Shown here one piece after another: positions 7,328-15,011 of a stretch of DNA of 15,027 nucleotides. The stretch covers positions 1-15,027 of the forward strand of contig CBDUGF010000095.1 in assembly GCA_965366835.1 (NCBI GenBank), in the 5' to 3' direction. This DNA comes from JAKGBX01 sp965366835. Its GTDB lineage: Bacteria > Pseudomonadota > Alphaproteobacteria > Rhodobacterales > Rhodobacteraceae. The notes under the pieces were generated by a model. It ran no database searches. It saw only the letters and a list, made by a program, of their open reading frames with translations, and was not told where the DNA came from. Both the position numbers and the translations under genes were made by a program. Numbering within the stretch: position 1 is the stretch's first letter; each line of letters opens with the position of its first letter.

Positions 7328-7369
7328 CGGCATGACAATAAAAGTATCGCCCGGGAGGATCTGACACCC

Positions 7370-7390
7370 ATGGAGATCAATCAAATATGA
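7370..7390 (+). CDS. Possible 6-codon leader ORF (MEINQI) coupled to the nitrilase gene
   Basis: ATG at 7370 opens six codons and ends at a TGA (7388-7390) that overlaps the nitrilase ATG (7387-7389) as ATGA. A strong GGAGG (7354-7358) lies 11 nt upstream of this mini-ORF, whereas the nitrilase ATG itself has only GGAG at 7372-7375, 11 nt away. Translational coupling through the mini-ORF is therefore plausible. A chance occurrence is equally possible because six codons carry almost no statistical weight. Confidence 0.2.
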   Translation: MEINQI

Positions 7391-8355
7391 CCCCTTTCGC
7401 AATTGCCGGCATTCAAATGCATGTCGCGGCTCTGCATTCCAACGTCGAAGCCATGCGCCATCGCATCGAGATCCTGATGGCGCGCTTTCCCTGGACCCAG
7501 ATGGTGCTGTTTTCCGAACTGGCTCCCTATGGCCCGCTCGACCGTTTCGCCCAGCCGTTTCCGAACGATGTCCTGACAGTGTTTCAGGAAGATGCGCGAC
7601 GCTTCGGGATCTGGCTGATCCCCGGCTCGATGTTCGAGAAGCAGGCCGACGGGCGGATTTTCAACACCTCTGTGGTGATCAACCCGCAGGGCGAGATCGT
7701 CGCGCGTTATTCCAAGATGTTTCCGTTCAAGCCCTATGAGCACGGCATCTCGTCGGGCACCGAATTCTGCGTCTTCGACGTGCCCGAGGTGGGCCGGTTC
7801 GGCCTGTCGATCTGTTATGACATCTGGTTCCCGGAAACCACCCGCCAACTGACCAGCCAGGGCGTCGAGGTGCTGCTGCATCCGGTGCTTACCGGCACCA
7901 CCGACCGCGAGGCCGAGATCGCCATCGCACGCGCCACGGCGGCACAGTTCCAATGCTATGTCTTTGATGTCAATGGCCTGGGCGCCGGCGGTGTCGGGCG
8001 CTCGCTGGTGGTCGATCCGTCGTCGCTGGTGCTGCACCAGTCGGCCGGGCAGGAGGACATGTTTCCGATCGAGATCGACCTCGATACCGTGCGCCGCCAG
8101 CGCGAGACCGGCATGAGGGGGCTCGGGCAGGTGCTCAAGAGCTTCCGCGACCGCGAGGCCGAGTTCTCGGTCTATGACCGTGCCAGCGGAACCGATGCCT
8201 ATCTGCATACGCTTGGCCCGCTGGCCACGCCCTGGCAGGGCTCGCCCGCAGGGGTCAACGTGCAGGATCCGCGCACAGCCCTGGCGCGCGAACCGAATTC
8301 CGCAGCGGCTGTGGCGTCGTTGCCGATGTTCAAGGGCCGAACCGGAACCGAATGA
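7387..8355 (+). CDS. Carbon-nitrogen hydrolase (nitrilase superfamily amidase)
   Basis: Members hydrolyse non-peptide C-N bonds of amides, ureides or nitriles through a Glu-Lys-Cys triad. All three residues are visible in the 322-residue protein: E44 in VLFSELAPYG, K110 in ARYSKMFPF and C143 in GLSICYDIWFPE. The core ends near residue 260; the last 60 residues are a Pro/Ala-rich tail (GPLATPWQGSPAGVNVQDPR and on) longer than is usual. It is cytoplasmic, with no signal peptide. The neighbouring decarboxylase, ligase and second hydrolase suggest that its substrate is an amide made or imported by this cassette. N-carbamoylputrescine amidase-like activity would fit a polyamine theme, but the sequence is not close enough to AguB, as I remember it, to name it so. 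The triad and fold are sure; the substrate is not. Confidence 0.88.
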   Translation: MTPFAIAGIQMHVAALHSNVEAMRHRIEILMARFPWTQMVLFSELAPYGPLDRFAQPFPNDVLTVFQEDARRFGIWLIPGSMFEKQADGRIFNTSVVINPQGEIVARYSKMFPFKPYEHGISSGTEFCVFDVPEVGRFGLSICYDIWFPETTRQLTSQGVEVLLHPVLTGTTDREAEIAIARATAAQFQCYVFDVNGLGAGGVGRSLVVDPSSLVLHQSAGQEDMFPIEIDLDTVRRQRETGMRGLGQVLKSFRDREAEFSVYDRASGTDAYLHTLGPLATPWQGSPAGVNVQDPRTALAREPNSAAAVASLPMFKGRTGTE

Positions 8356-8368
8356 CGGCGCCTTTTCG

Positions 8369-8396
8369 GCGCGGCCCGCGCGACGAGCGGCTTTTT
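8369..8396 (+). other. GC hairpin and T5 run before the decarboxylase gene
   Basis: GCGCG (8369-8373) and CGCGC (8377-8381) make a tight 5-bp stem. A TTTTT run follows only at 8392-8396, too far for a standard terminator. The spacer 8356-8416 also contains GCGCC/GGCGC near its start. This may cause partial attenuation or processing between nitrilase and decarboxylase messages. Confidence 0.25.
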
Positions 8397-8416
8397 GCGA
8401 ATGGAAGGACCAACGA

Positions 8417-11161
8417 ATGAATGTGCAGTCCACCGATGGGAAATTGCCCTCGATCAGCGATTACTACAGCGCAACCCAGCTGCGCGCCGACCGCTGGAGC
8501 GCGCTTCGCGAAACCGCAGAGTCGCTGGCCGTGCGCGGGATCGAAGGCCGCCAGGGCAAGAAATTGCTGGCCACGGCCGAAAGCCTGATCGATGCGCTGG
8601 CCCCGATCGAGGTCTATTGGGCATTTCCGGGGGCGCATACGTTCGACCATCTGCGCCGCCTTCTCGAACAGCGCCACATCGACGAGTTGTCGATGGCGGT
8701 GCGCCGGGTTGCGCGGGCACTGACTTCGGGGGCCTATCGGCGCCGCTCGATCTCGATCGGCGGTGACGAACACGACAACGAGGATTACGAAGATGACAAC
8801 GCGCTGCCGCTGGAGGCGCGCGCACTGGGGCGGCCCTATTTCGAGGTTCTGATCGTCGACAAGGTGAACGAACATCAGGAGCGGTTCCTGCGCAACAACC
8901 TGCACCGGATGCGCCGCCCGGAAGACCCGTTCATCTACGAGCCGGTGGTTGTGCCCAGCCTCGAGGATGCGCTGATGGGCATCCTCTTCAACCACAACGT
9001 TCAGGCCATTGTGGTGCGGCCCGGATTGACGCTGAAATCGCACAATGTCCTGCCGATCCTCAAGCAGTATCTCAGCCAGATCGGCGATGACGAGGATGTC
9101 GACGGGCTGCAACCGAGCGATTACGGTCCCGAGGCCTGCCGCCTGATCGCCAAGGTGCGCCCGGAGCTCGACGCCTATCTCGTCACCGACCGTTCGGCCG
9201 AGGATATCGCCGGGCTCGATCTGGGCCTGTGCCGCCGGGTGTTCTACAACCAGGAAGACTTTCTCGAACTCCACCTGAACATCATGCGCGGCGTCAACCG
9301 GCGCTACAGGACGCCGTTCTTCACCGCGCTCAAGGAATATTCGAAGCAACCCACCGGGGTGTTTCACGCCATGCCGATCAGCCGCGGCAAATCGATCAGC
9401 CGCAGCCACTGGATCCAGGATATGGGCGCGTTCTACGGCCCCAACATCTTTCTCGCCGAAACCTCGGCCACATCGGGCGGGCTCGACAGCCTGCTGGAGC
9501 CGAAAGGCCCGATCAAGGAGGCCCAGGAACTGGCGGCGCGGGCGTTTGGCGCCAAGCAGACCTTCTTTGCCACCAACGGCACGTCGACCTGCAACAAGGT
9601 CGTGGTTCAGGCCCTGATCCGGCCCGGCGATATCGTGCTGGTCGACCGCGACTGCCACAAGTCGCATCACTACGGCATGGTGCTGGCCGGGGCCAATGTG
9701 GTCTACATGGACAGCTATCCGCTGCACCAGTATTCGATGTACGGGGCGGTGCCGCTGCACGAGATCAAGCACAAACTGCTGGAGCTGAGAGCGGCGGGAA
9801 AGCTCGACAGGGTGCGCATGGTCCTGCTGACGAACTGCACCTTCGACGGGCTTGTCTATAACGTCCAGCGGGTCATGGAAGAATGCCTCGCGATCAAGAA
9901 AGACCTGGTTTTCTTGTGGGACGAGGCCTGGTTCGCCTTTGCCCGCTTCAATCCGACCTATCGCCAGCGCACCGCCATGGGCGTGGCCAATCACATGCGC
10001 CTGAGCCTGCGCACACCCGAGGCCGCCGCGGCCTATGAGGCGCAGCAGAAAGAGCTTGAGGGCGCCGACGACGCGACATTGCTGAAAACCCGGCTGTTGC
10101 CGCCGCCGAACGCGCGGGTGCGGGTCTATGCCACCCAATCGACCCACAAGACCCTGACATCGCTGCGTCAGGGTTCGATGATTCACGTCAACGATCAGGA
10201 TTTCAAAGGCGAGGTCGAACAGGCCTTTCACGAAGCCTACATGACGCATACCTCGACATCGCCGAATTATCAGATCATCGCCTCGCTCGATGTCGGGCGC
10301 CGGCAGGTCGAGCTGGAAGGCTTCGAGTTTGTCCAGCGCCAGGTCGAAAGCGCGATGGCGATCCGCCGCGCCGTGGCGACGCATCCGACGCTGCAGAAAT
10401 ACTTCCGGGTGCTGACCGTGGCCGACATGATCCCGATGGAATTCCGCGAAAGCGGCACCAACAGCTATTTCGATGCCGCAAAGGGCTGGACCGACATGTG
10501 GGAGGTCTGGGAGAGCGACGAGTTCGTGCTCGATCCGACCCGCGTTACCCTGGCCGTGGGCGGGACGGGATGGGACGGCGACACGTTCAAGACCCAGATC
10601 CTGATGGACAAATACGGCATCCAGATCAACAAGACCTCGCGCAACTCGGTATTGTTCATGACCAATATCGGCACCACGCGCTCGTCGGTGGCCTATCTGA
10701 TCGAGGTGCTGATCGAGATCGCCAACGAGCTCGATGAGCTGCTCGACGATGCCTCGAAAATGGAGCTGCGGTCGTTCGAGAACCGGGTCAAGACGCTGGT
10801 CGAGCAGGTGCCGCCGCTGCCGGATTTCAGCCGCTTTCACGATGCCTTCCGCAGCGGTGACGCAACTCCTGAAGGCGATATCCGGACCGCGTTTTTCCTC
10901 GCCTATGACGAGGACAACTGCGATTACCTCAATATCGACGACAAGCTGATGGAACGGCTGGACGCGGGCGAGGAGCTGGTCTCGGCTTCGTTCATCATCC
11001 CCTATCCGCCGGGGTTTCCGATCCTGGTGCCCGGGCAGGTGATCAGCCCGGAAATCATGTCTTTCATGCGCGCGCTCGATGTCAGCGAGATCCATGGCTA
11101 CCGGCCGGATCTTGGCCTGCGCGTGTTCACCAAGGACGTTCTGAAAAACCTCAAGACCTGA
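8417..11161 (+). CDS. Orn/Lys/Arg decarboxylase family protein with long N-terminal extension
   Basis: This is a fold-type I PLP enzyme expected to remove the alpha-carboxylate of a basic amino acid or a derivative, yielding an amine. The 914-residue protein carries the family landmarks: FFATNGTSTCNKVVVQALIR, DRDCHKSHHYG, FLWDEAWFAFARFNPTYRQR, and the Schiff-base K578 in ATQSTHKTLTSLRQGSMIHV. Then come THTSTSPNYQIIASLDVGRR and a C-terminal domain with YPPGFPILVPG. Usual acid-inducible members have about 710-755 residues with the lysine near 367-386, so about 190 extra residues precede the core here: an unrecognised helical region (1-110), an acidic linker (about 117-128, DEHDNEDYEDD) and a wing-like domain starting with RPYFEVLIVDKVN. 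ATG 8417 has GGAAGGA 7 nt upstream. Substrate cannot be assigned; arginine, lysine, ornithine or an acylated form are all possible. Confidence 0.9.
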   Translation: MNVQSTDGKLPSISDYYSATQLRADRWSALRETAESLAVRGIEGRQGKKLLATAESLIDALAPIEVYWAFPGAHTFDHLRRLLEQRHIDELSMAVRRVARALTSGAYRRRSISIGGDEHDNEDYEDDNALPLEARALGRPYFEVLIVDKVNEHQERFLRNNLHRMRRPEDPFIYEPVVVPSLEDALMGILFNHNVQAIVVRPGLTLKSHNVLPILKQYLSQIGDDEDVDGLQPSDYGPEACRLIAKVRPELDAYLVTDRSAEDIAGLDLGLCRRVFYNQEDFLELHLNIMRGVNRRYRTPFFTALKEYSKQPTGVFHAMPISRGKSISRSHWIQDMGAFYGPNIFLAETSATSGGLDSLLEPKGPIKEAQELAARAFGAKQTFFATNGTSTCNKVVVQALIRPGDIVLVDRDCHKSHHYGMVLAGANVVYMDSYPLHQYSMYGAVPLHEIKHKLLELRAAGKLDRVRMVLLTNCTFDGLVYNVQRVMEECLAIKKDLVFLWDEAWFAFARFNPTYRQRTAMGVANHMRLSLRTPEAAAAYEAQQKELEGADDATLLKTRLLPPPNARVRVYATQSTHKTLTSLRQGSMIHVNDQDFKGEVEQAFHEAYMTHTSTSPNYQIIASLDVGRRQVELEGFEFVQRQVESAMAIRRAVATHPTLQKYFRVLTVADMIPMEFRESGTNSYFDAAKGWTDMWEVWESDEFVLDPTRVTLAVGGTGWDGDTFKTQILMDKYGIQINKTSRNSVLFMTNIGTTRSSVAYLIEVLIEIANELDELLDDASKMELRSFENRVKTLVEQVPPLPDFSRFHDAFRSGDATPEGDIRTAFFLAYDEDNCDYLNIDDKLMERLDAGEELVSASFIIPYPPGFPILVPGQVISPEIMSFMRALDVSEIHGYRPDLGLRVFTKDVLKNLKT

Positions 11162-11204
11162 TCCAGAAACAGACGCTGAACCAGAGACAATAAAGGAGCC
11201 TTAC

Positions 11205-12653
11205 ATGGCCAAGAAGACTCTCAAGAACATCTCGGAGATTCGCCGGTATTTTCACACCAACAAGGATCCGATCTATTTTGTCTCCGCCACGAATTTCAAC
11301 CTTCTGGGGCTGGACGAATGGGTGAAGAACTTCACCTATATCTGTTACATGGACTGTTTCGACGGGCGCCATCCCAACGTGTTCGTGCCGCGCGAGATGC
11401 CGCATGACGAATTCCAGTCGATCGAGGACATCAACAACTACCTGCTGCAGCACAAGGACGTTGTCGACCTGATCAAGCGGCGCGGCGGCAAGCCCAAGTT
11501 CGTGTTCCTGATGTTTGACGAAAAGACCGAGGAACTGGCCAAGGAACTGGGCGGCGAGGTGTGGTTTCCCAAGGCCAAGCTGCGCTCCAGCATGGACAAC
11601 AAGATCGAAACCGTGCGCATCGGCAACAAGGCCGGTGTGCCGTCGGTGCCCAACACGCTGAGCGAGGTCAAGAATTACAAGCACCTGCGCGAGCTGTGCG
11701 AAAAGGCCGGGATCGGCCATGACCTGGTGTTGCAATCGGCCTTCGGCGACAGCGGCCACACCACCTTCTTCATCAAGTCGGAAGCCGATTTCCGCAAGCA
11801 TGAACACGAGATCGTCGGCGAGGGCGAAATCAAGATCATGAAGCGGATCGATTGCCGCGGCTCGGCCATCGAAGCCTGCGCGACGAAGGAAGGCACCATT
11901 GTCGGGCCGCTGATGACCGAGCTTGTGGGATTCAAGGAGCTGACCCCCTATCGCGGCGGCTGGTGCGGCAACGAGATCTTCGCGACAGCCTTCCCGCCGA
12001 AGACCCGCCAGAAGGCCCGCGAGCTGACCTTCAAGTTCGGCGAGCAGCTGCGCAAGGAAGGCTATCGCGGCTATTTCGAGCTCGATTTCCTGATCGAGAA
12101 GAAAAGCGGCGAGATCTGGCTGGGCGAGCTCAACCCGCGCATCACCGGCGCCAGCTCGATGACCAACCATGCCGCCTTTGCCCATGCCGACGCGCCGCTG
12201 TTCCTGTTCCATCTGCTGGAATTCTCCCGCAAGGCATTCGATCTGGATGTCGAGGAGCTGAACGCGCGCTGGGCCGATCCCGACATGATCGACGGCTGGT
12301 CGCAGATGGTGATCAAGCACACCGAGGATTCTGTCGATATCGTGACCGGGGCGCCGCAATCGGGGATTTACAAGATGCTGGAAGACGGGCGGGTCGTGTT
12401 CGACCGGTTCGACTATCACCGCCGAGCGGTCGGCGACAACGAGGCGTTCTTCCTGCGCATCTCCAATGCCGGGGATTACCGCTATGAAGGCGCCGACCTG
12501 GGTATTCTGGTGAAACGCGGCCGGTCGATGACCAACGGCTTCCAGCTGACCGAAGAAGCGCGCAAATGGATCCACGGCATCAAGACCGCCTACACGGCGC
12601 GACCGCTGCCCTCGGCGCAGGCCTTGCAGGACCCGGCGTTTAAGATCATGTAG
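11205..12653 (+). CDS. ATP-grasp family ligase, unassigned substrate
   Basis: This 482-residue protein is predicted to activate a carboxylate as an acyl phosphate with ATP and join it to an amine or other nucleophile. Features in order are a pre-ATP-grasp N-terminal region (1-125), KLRSSMDNKIETVRIGNKAG (125-144), a glycine loop QSAFGDSGHTTF (177-188), and the metal site with D294 in YFELDFLIEKK and E308, N310 and R312 in GELNPRITGASS. The C-terminal 130 residues (about 350-482) are an extra domain I do not recognise. It resembles the biotin-carboxylase/carbamoyl-phosphate-synthetase branch, but the biotin-carboxylase partner genes are absent, so that name would mislead. AAGGAG lies just upstream of ATG 11205. 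It is 43 bp behind the decarboxylase and 5 bp before the Ntn hydrolase, so all three probably serve one pathway, as amide bond maker and breaker around a decarboxylation. Fold sure, reaction inferred. Confidence 0.85.
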   Translation: MAKKTLKNISEIRRYFHTNKDPIYFVSATNFNLLGLDEWVKNFTYICYMDCFDGRHPNVFVPREMPHDEFQSIEDINNYLLQHKDVVDLIKRRGGKPKFVFLMFDEKTEELAKELGGEVWFPKAKLRSSMDNKIETVRIGNKAGVPSVPNTLSEVKNYKHLRELCEKAGIGHDLVLQSAFGDSGHTTFFIKSEADFRKHEHEIVGEGEIKIMKRIDCRGSAIEACATKEGTIVGPLMTELVGFKELTPYRGGWCGNEIFATAFPPKTRQKARELTFKFGEQLRKEGYRGYFELDFLIEKKSGEIWLGELNPRITGASSMTNHAAFAHADAPLFLFHLLEFSRKAFDLDVEELNARWADPDMIDGWSQMVIKHTEDSVDIVTGAPQSGIYKMLEDGRVVFDRFDYHRRAVGDNEAFFLRISNAGDYRYEGADLGILVKRGRSMTNGFQLTEEARKWIHGIKTAYTARPLPSAQALQDPAFKIM

Positions 12654-12658
12654 AGCGA

Positions 12659-13669
12659 ATGGCTCTGTTATTTCGCGCAATCGAAGAAGACCAGCCCGGG
12701 CCGAAATGGTCCGGGCTCTTTGCTGAATATTGGCCTGCCTATGAAAGATGGTGGGCGCGCGAGGGCCTGTCGGGGCGCCCGACCTACCTGGAATGCCGGC
12801 GCGCGATGCGCGAGCACATGCCCGACCTTGCCGATATCTGGGAGACCCTGTGCGAGCTGGCGGGGGGCGGCGACATGGAGGCGCGCTTCCTCAGCTTTTT
12901 CTGCCCGCCGCGATATCTCGCCGGGTGCAGCCAGGCGATCTGGCCCGGCGACGAGCCGCTGCTGGTGCGCAATTACGACTATGCGCCGGAAGCCTTCGAT
13001 GCCGTGGTTCTGAAAACCAATTGGAACGGGCGCGGTGTGATCGGGACGTCGGACGGGTTGTTCGGTCTGGTCGATGGCATCAACGATGCCGGGCTGGCGG
13101 TTTCGCTGACCTTCGGCGGGCGCCAGGAGGTCGGCACCGGCTTTGGCGTGCCGCTGATCCTGCGCTACATCCTGCAAACCTGCACCACCGCCGAGGAGGC
13201 CGGCAAGGTGCTCGAGCGGGTTCCCTGCCACATGAGCTATAACGTCAGCGTTCTGGATGCCAGGCGGCGCTACCTGACCGCCTATCTCGCCCCGGACCGT
13301 CCGACGCTGCTGACCCGCGCCGCGGTTGCGACCAACCACCAGGAGCGGGTGGAATGGTCGAGCCACGCCAGGTTCACCGCCACGGTCGAACGCGAGAGAT
13401 ACCTGCTGCAGCGGCTGACGCTGCACCCTGAAACCCAGGCGAAATTCATCAGCGCGTTCCTGAAGCCGCCGCTTTATTCGATCGACTTCCCGGCCGGGTT
13501 CGGAACGCTCTATACCGCCGCCTACCGACCGAAGAAAAGGTCGCTCGACCTGCATTGGCCGGGGGGAGTCTGGTCGAAGAGCTTTGACGGCTTCAGGGAA
13601 GATTCCATCCAAGTCGTGCTTCCGAGCGGCGCGGAAACGGCGGCGTCCTCGCATATCCGGTCGTATTGA
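12659..13669 (+). CDS. C45-type Ntn hydrolase (acyl-CoA:6-APA acyltransferase-like)
   Basis: C45 proteins are Ntn hydrolases that self-cleave before a cysteine, which becomes the nucleophile for amide hydrolysis or acyl transfer. In the 336 residues the processing site appears as G89-C90 in RYLAGCSQAIW, matching the Gly-Cys cleavage in fungal penicillin acyltransferase. Then come LLVRNYDY (101-108), SDGLFGLVDGINDAGLAVSL (131-150), SYNVSVLD (193-200) and ATNHQE (224-229), whose N226 is the expected oxyanion-hole residue. Cleavage would give chains of about 89 and 247 residues. No signal peptide is seen, so it should act in the cytosol. Its ATG is 5 bp after the ATP-grasp stop, with only a weak AGAGCGA upstream, so translation is probably coupled to the ligase. 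The pairing suggests that it hydrolyses or transacylates the amide made by that ligase. Exact chemistry is unknown. Confidence 0.85.
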   Translation: MALLFRAIEEDQPGPKWSGLFAEYWPAYERWWAREGLSGRPTYLECRRAMREHMPDLADIWETLCELAGGGDMEARFLSFFCPPRYLAGCSQAIWPGDEPLLVRNYDYAPEAFDAVVLKTNWNGRGVIGTSDGLFGLVDGINDAGLAVSLTFGGRQEVGTGFGVPLILRYILQTCTTAEEAGKVLERVPCHMSYNVSVLDARRRYLTAYLAPDRPTLLTRAAVATNHQERVEWSSHARFTATVERERYLLQRLTLHPETQAKFISAFLKPPLYSIDFPAGFGTLYTAAYRPKKRSLDLHWPGGVWSKSFDGFREDSIQVVLPSGAETAASSHIRSY

Positions 13670-13705
13670 GTCTTGTAGTTATGGTTCGCTTGGCGGTCCC
13701 GCGCA

Positions 13706-13754
13706 CCCGGATGATATCCGGGGCAGCGGATGACCTGATTGCGGGCGCTCGCAA
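13706..13754. terminator. Bidirectional hairpins between convergent genes
   Basis: CCCGGAT (13706-13712) and ATCCGGG (13716-13722) make a perfect 7-bp stem with a GAT loop. A second hairpin, TTGCG (13739-13743) with CGCAA (13750-13754), follows. They lie between the C45 gene stop (13669) and the hemE stop (13779), where both transcripts must end. Neither has a clean T-run, so Rho may assist. Confidence 0.5.
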
Positions 13755-13778
13755 GCGGCTGCTGCGCGCGGTTGCGGG

Positions 13779-14813
13779 TCAAGCGCTGCGAACGGTGTCG
13801 ATCATCAGCTGCACGTTTTCGGGGTCGGCGTCGGGCGTGATGCCATGGCCGAGATTGAAGATGTGCGGCCCGTTCGAGAAGGCTTTGACGATATGTCGGG
13901 TCTCGTCGATCAGGGCCTGGCCGCCGGTGACCATGTGCGACGAGGCGAGATTGCCCTGGACGCAGCCGTCGACCTGGACATTGGCGGCGGCCCATTCGGG
14001 CGACACGGAATTGTCGAGCGCGACGCAATCGGCGCCTGTGGCCCTGTGAAAGCCGATGTAGGCGTCGCCGGCTTCGCGCGGGAAGGCGATGATCGGCGTG
14101 TCGGGGTGGCGGGATTTGAGCGCGGCGGTGATCGCGCGGGCGGGTTCGAGCGCGTAGCGGGCAAAGTCGTCGCCCTTGAGCGAGCCGGCCCAGCTGTCGA
14201 ACAGCTTGACGCATTCGGCGCCAGCGTCGATCTGCATCGAGAGATAGTCGATGGTGGCTTCGGTGATGCGCGCGAGCAGGGCTTCGAACAGGGGGCGGTT
14301 TGCATCCTTGAGGGCGTGGGCCGGGCCTTGATCGGGGGTGCCGCGCCCGGCGATCATGTAGGTCGCCACGGTCCATGGTGCGCCGGCGAAGCCGATGAGG
14401 GCGGTCTCGGGCGGCAGTTCGCGCGACAGGATCTTCACCGTTTCGTAGATCGGGTTCAGCGTGTCGTGGATCGCGGCGGCGGGTTTCAGGGCATCGAATT
14501 CGGCTTGCGCCGTGATGGTGGAGAGGCGCGGGCCTTCGCCGGTGACGAACCAGAGATCGGCGCCGAGCGCCTGGGGGATCAGCAGGATGTCGGCGAACAG
14601 GATGGCGGCATCGAACCCGTAGCGGCGGATCGGCTGGAGCGTGACCTCGGCGGCGAGTTCGGGATTGTAGCACAGCGACAGGAAATCGCCGGCCTGAGCC
14701 CGCGTGGCGCGGTATTCGGGCAGGTAGCGCCCGGCCTGGCGCATCATCCAGATCGGCGGCGTCGGCAGGGTTTCGCCTGCCAGGGCGCGGAGGAGTTTCT
14801 TGGGCTCGGCCAT
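13779..14813 (-). CDS. hemE: Uroporphyrinogen decarboxylase
   Basis: HemE removes the four acetate carboxyls of uroporphyrinogen III to give coproporphyrinogen III, in the cytosolic part of heme and tetrapyrrole synthesis. The 344-residue protein has the usual length. It shows signature 1 (PPIWMMRQAGRYLPEYR, 19-35), the substrate-binding aspartate D75 in ILFADILLIP, signature 2 (GFAGAPWTVATYM, 141-153) and the C-terminal FNLGHGI with H323. The start is ATG 14813, with AGGA 7 nt upstream. An open frame continues upstream to 15026, but those 71 residues are Pro/Gly/Arg-rich and match nothing in HemE. It faces the cassette tail-to-tail and is a housekeeping gene with no evident functional link to it. 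Identification is secure. Confidence 0.97.
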   Translation of the reverse strand: MAEPKKLLRALAGETLPTPPIWMMRQAGRYLPEYRATRAQAGDFLSLCYNPELAAEVTLQPIRRYGFDAAILFADILLIPQALGADLWFVTGEGPRLSTITAQAEFDALKPAAAIHDTLNPIYETVKILSRELPPETALIGFAGAPWTVATYMIAGRGTPDQGPAHALKDANRPLFEALLARITEATIDYLSMQIDAGAECVKLFDSWAGSLKGDDFARYALEPARAITAALKSRHPDTPIIAFPREAGDAYIGFHRATGADCVALDNSVSPEWAAANVQVDGCVQGNLASSHMVTGGQALIDETRHIVKAFSNGPHIFNLGHGITPDADPENVQLMIDTVRSA

Positions 14814-14907
14814 CACTGCATCCTTTGTCTGCTCGACGCCGTGGTCTCTTTCCGGGGCCGGGATGTCAAGGGCCGGAAGTGTCGCTGGCTCGGATCCGTG
14901 AGGCCGC

Positions 14908-14952
14908 CCCCGCCAGAGCGGCCCCGCCCACCCACCCGCCGCTCTGGCGGGG
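14908..14952. repeat. 15-bp perfect inverted repeat upstream of hemE
   Basis: The arm CCCCGCCAGAGCGGC (14908-14922) is exactly complementary to GCCGCTCTGGCGGGG (14938-14952), with a 15-nt C-rich loop. It would form a very stable hairpin on either strand. It lies about 95 bp upstream of the hemE ATG. It may end the gene upstream on the minus strand or be part of the hemE leader. No T-run flanks either arm. Confidence 0.65.
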
Positions 14953-15011
14953 CTTGGCGCAAACCCGGCGCAGGAAGCGCGGCGTTGGGGGGGCGGAACG
15001 GCCGGGGAAAT

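Noticed and set aside
7381..8433. 350-residue open frame antisense to the nitrilase gene
   Set aside because: It is rich in His and Arg and lacks motifs, whereas the sense frame has the intact Glu-Lys-Cys triad.
8330..11095. 921-residue open frame antisense to the decarboxylase
   Set aside because: It is a composition shadow of GC-rich sense codons. The sense strand has the PLP motifs and the ribosome site.
8417..11161. Classic arginine decarboxylase (adiA/speA) name
   Set aside because: The family motifs fit Orn/Lys/Arg decarboxylases in general, but the length and the STHKTLTSLRQ site do not settle the substrate, and no agmatine deiminase gene is present.
11151..12680. 509-residue open frame antisense to the ATP-grasp gene
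   Set aside because: It has no family pattern, and the sense frame has a clear ATP-grasp metal site.
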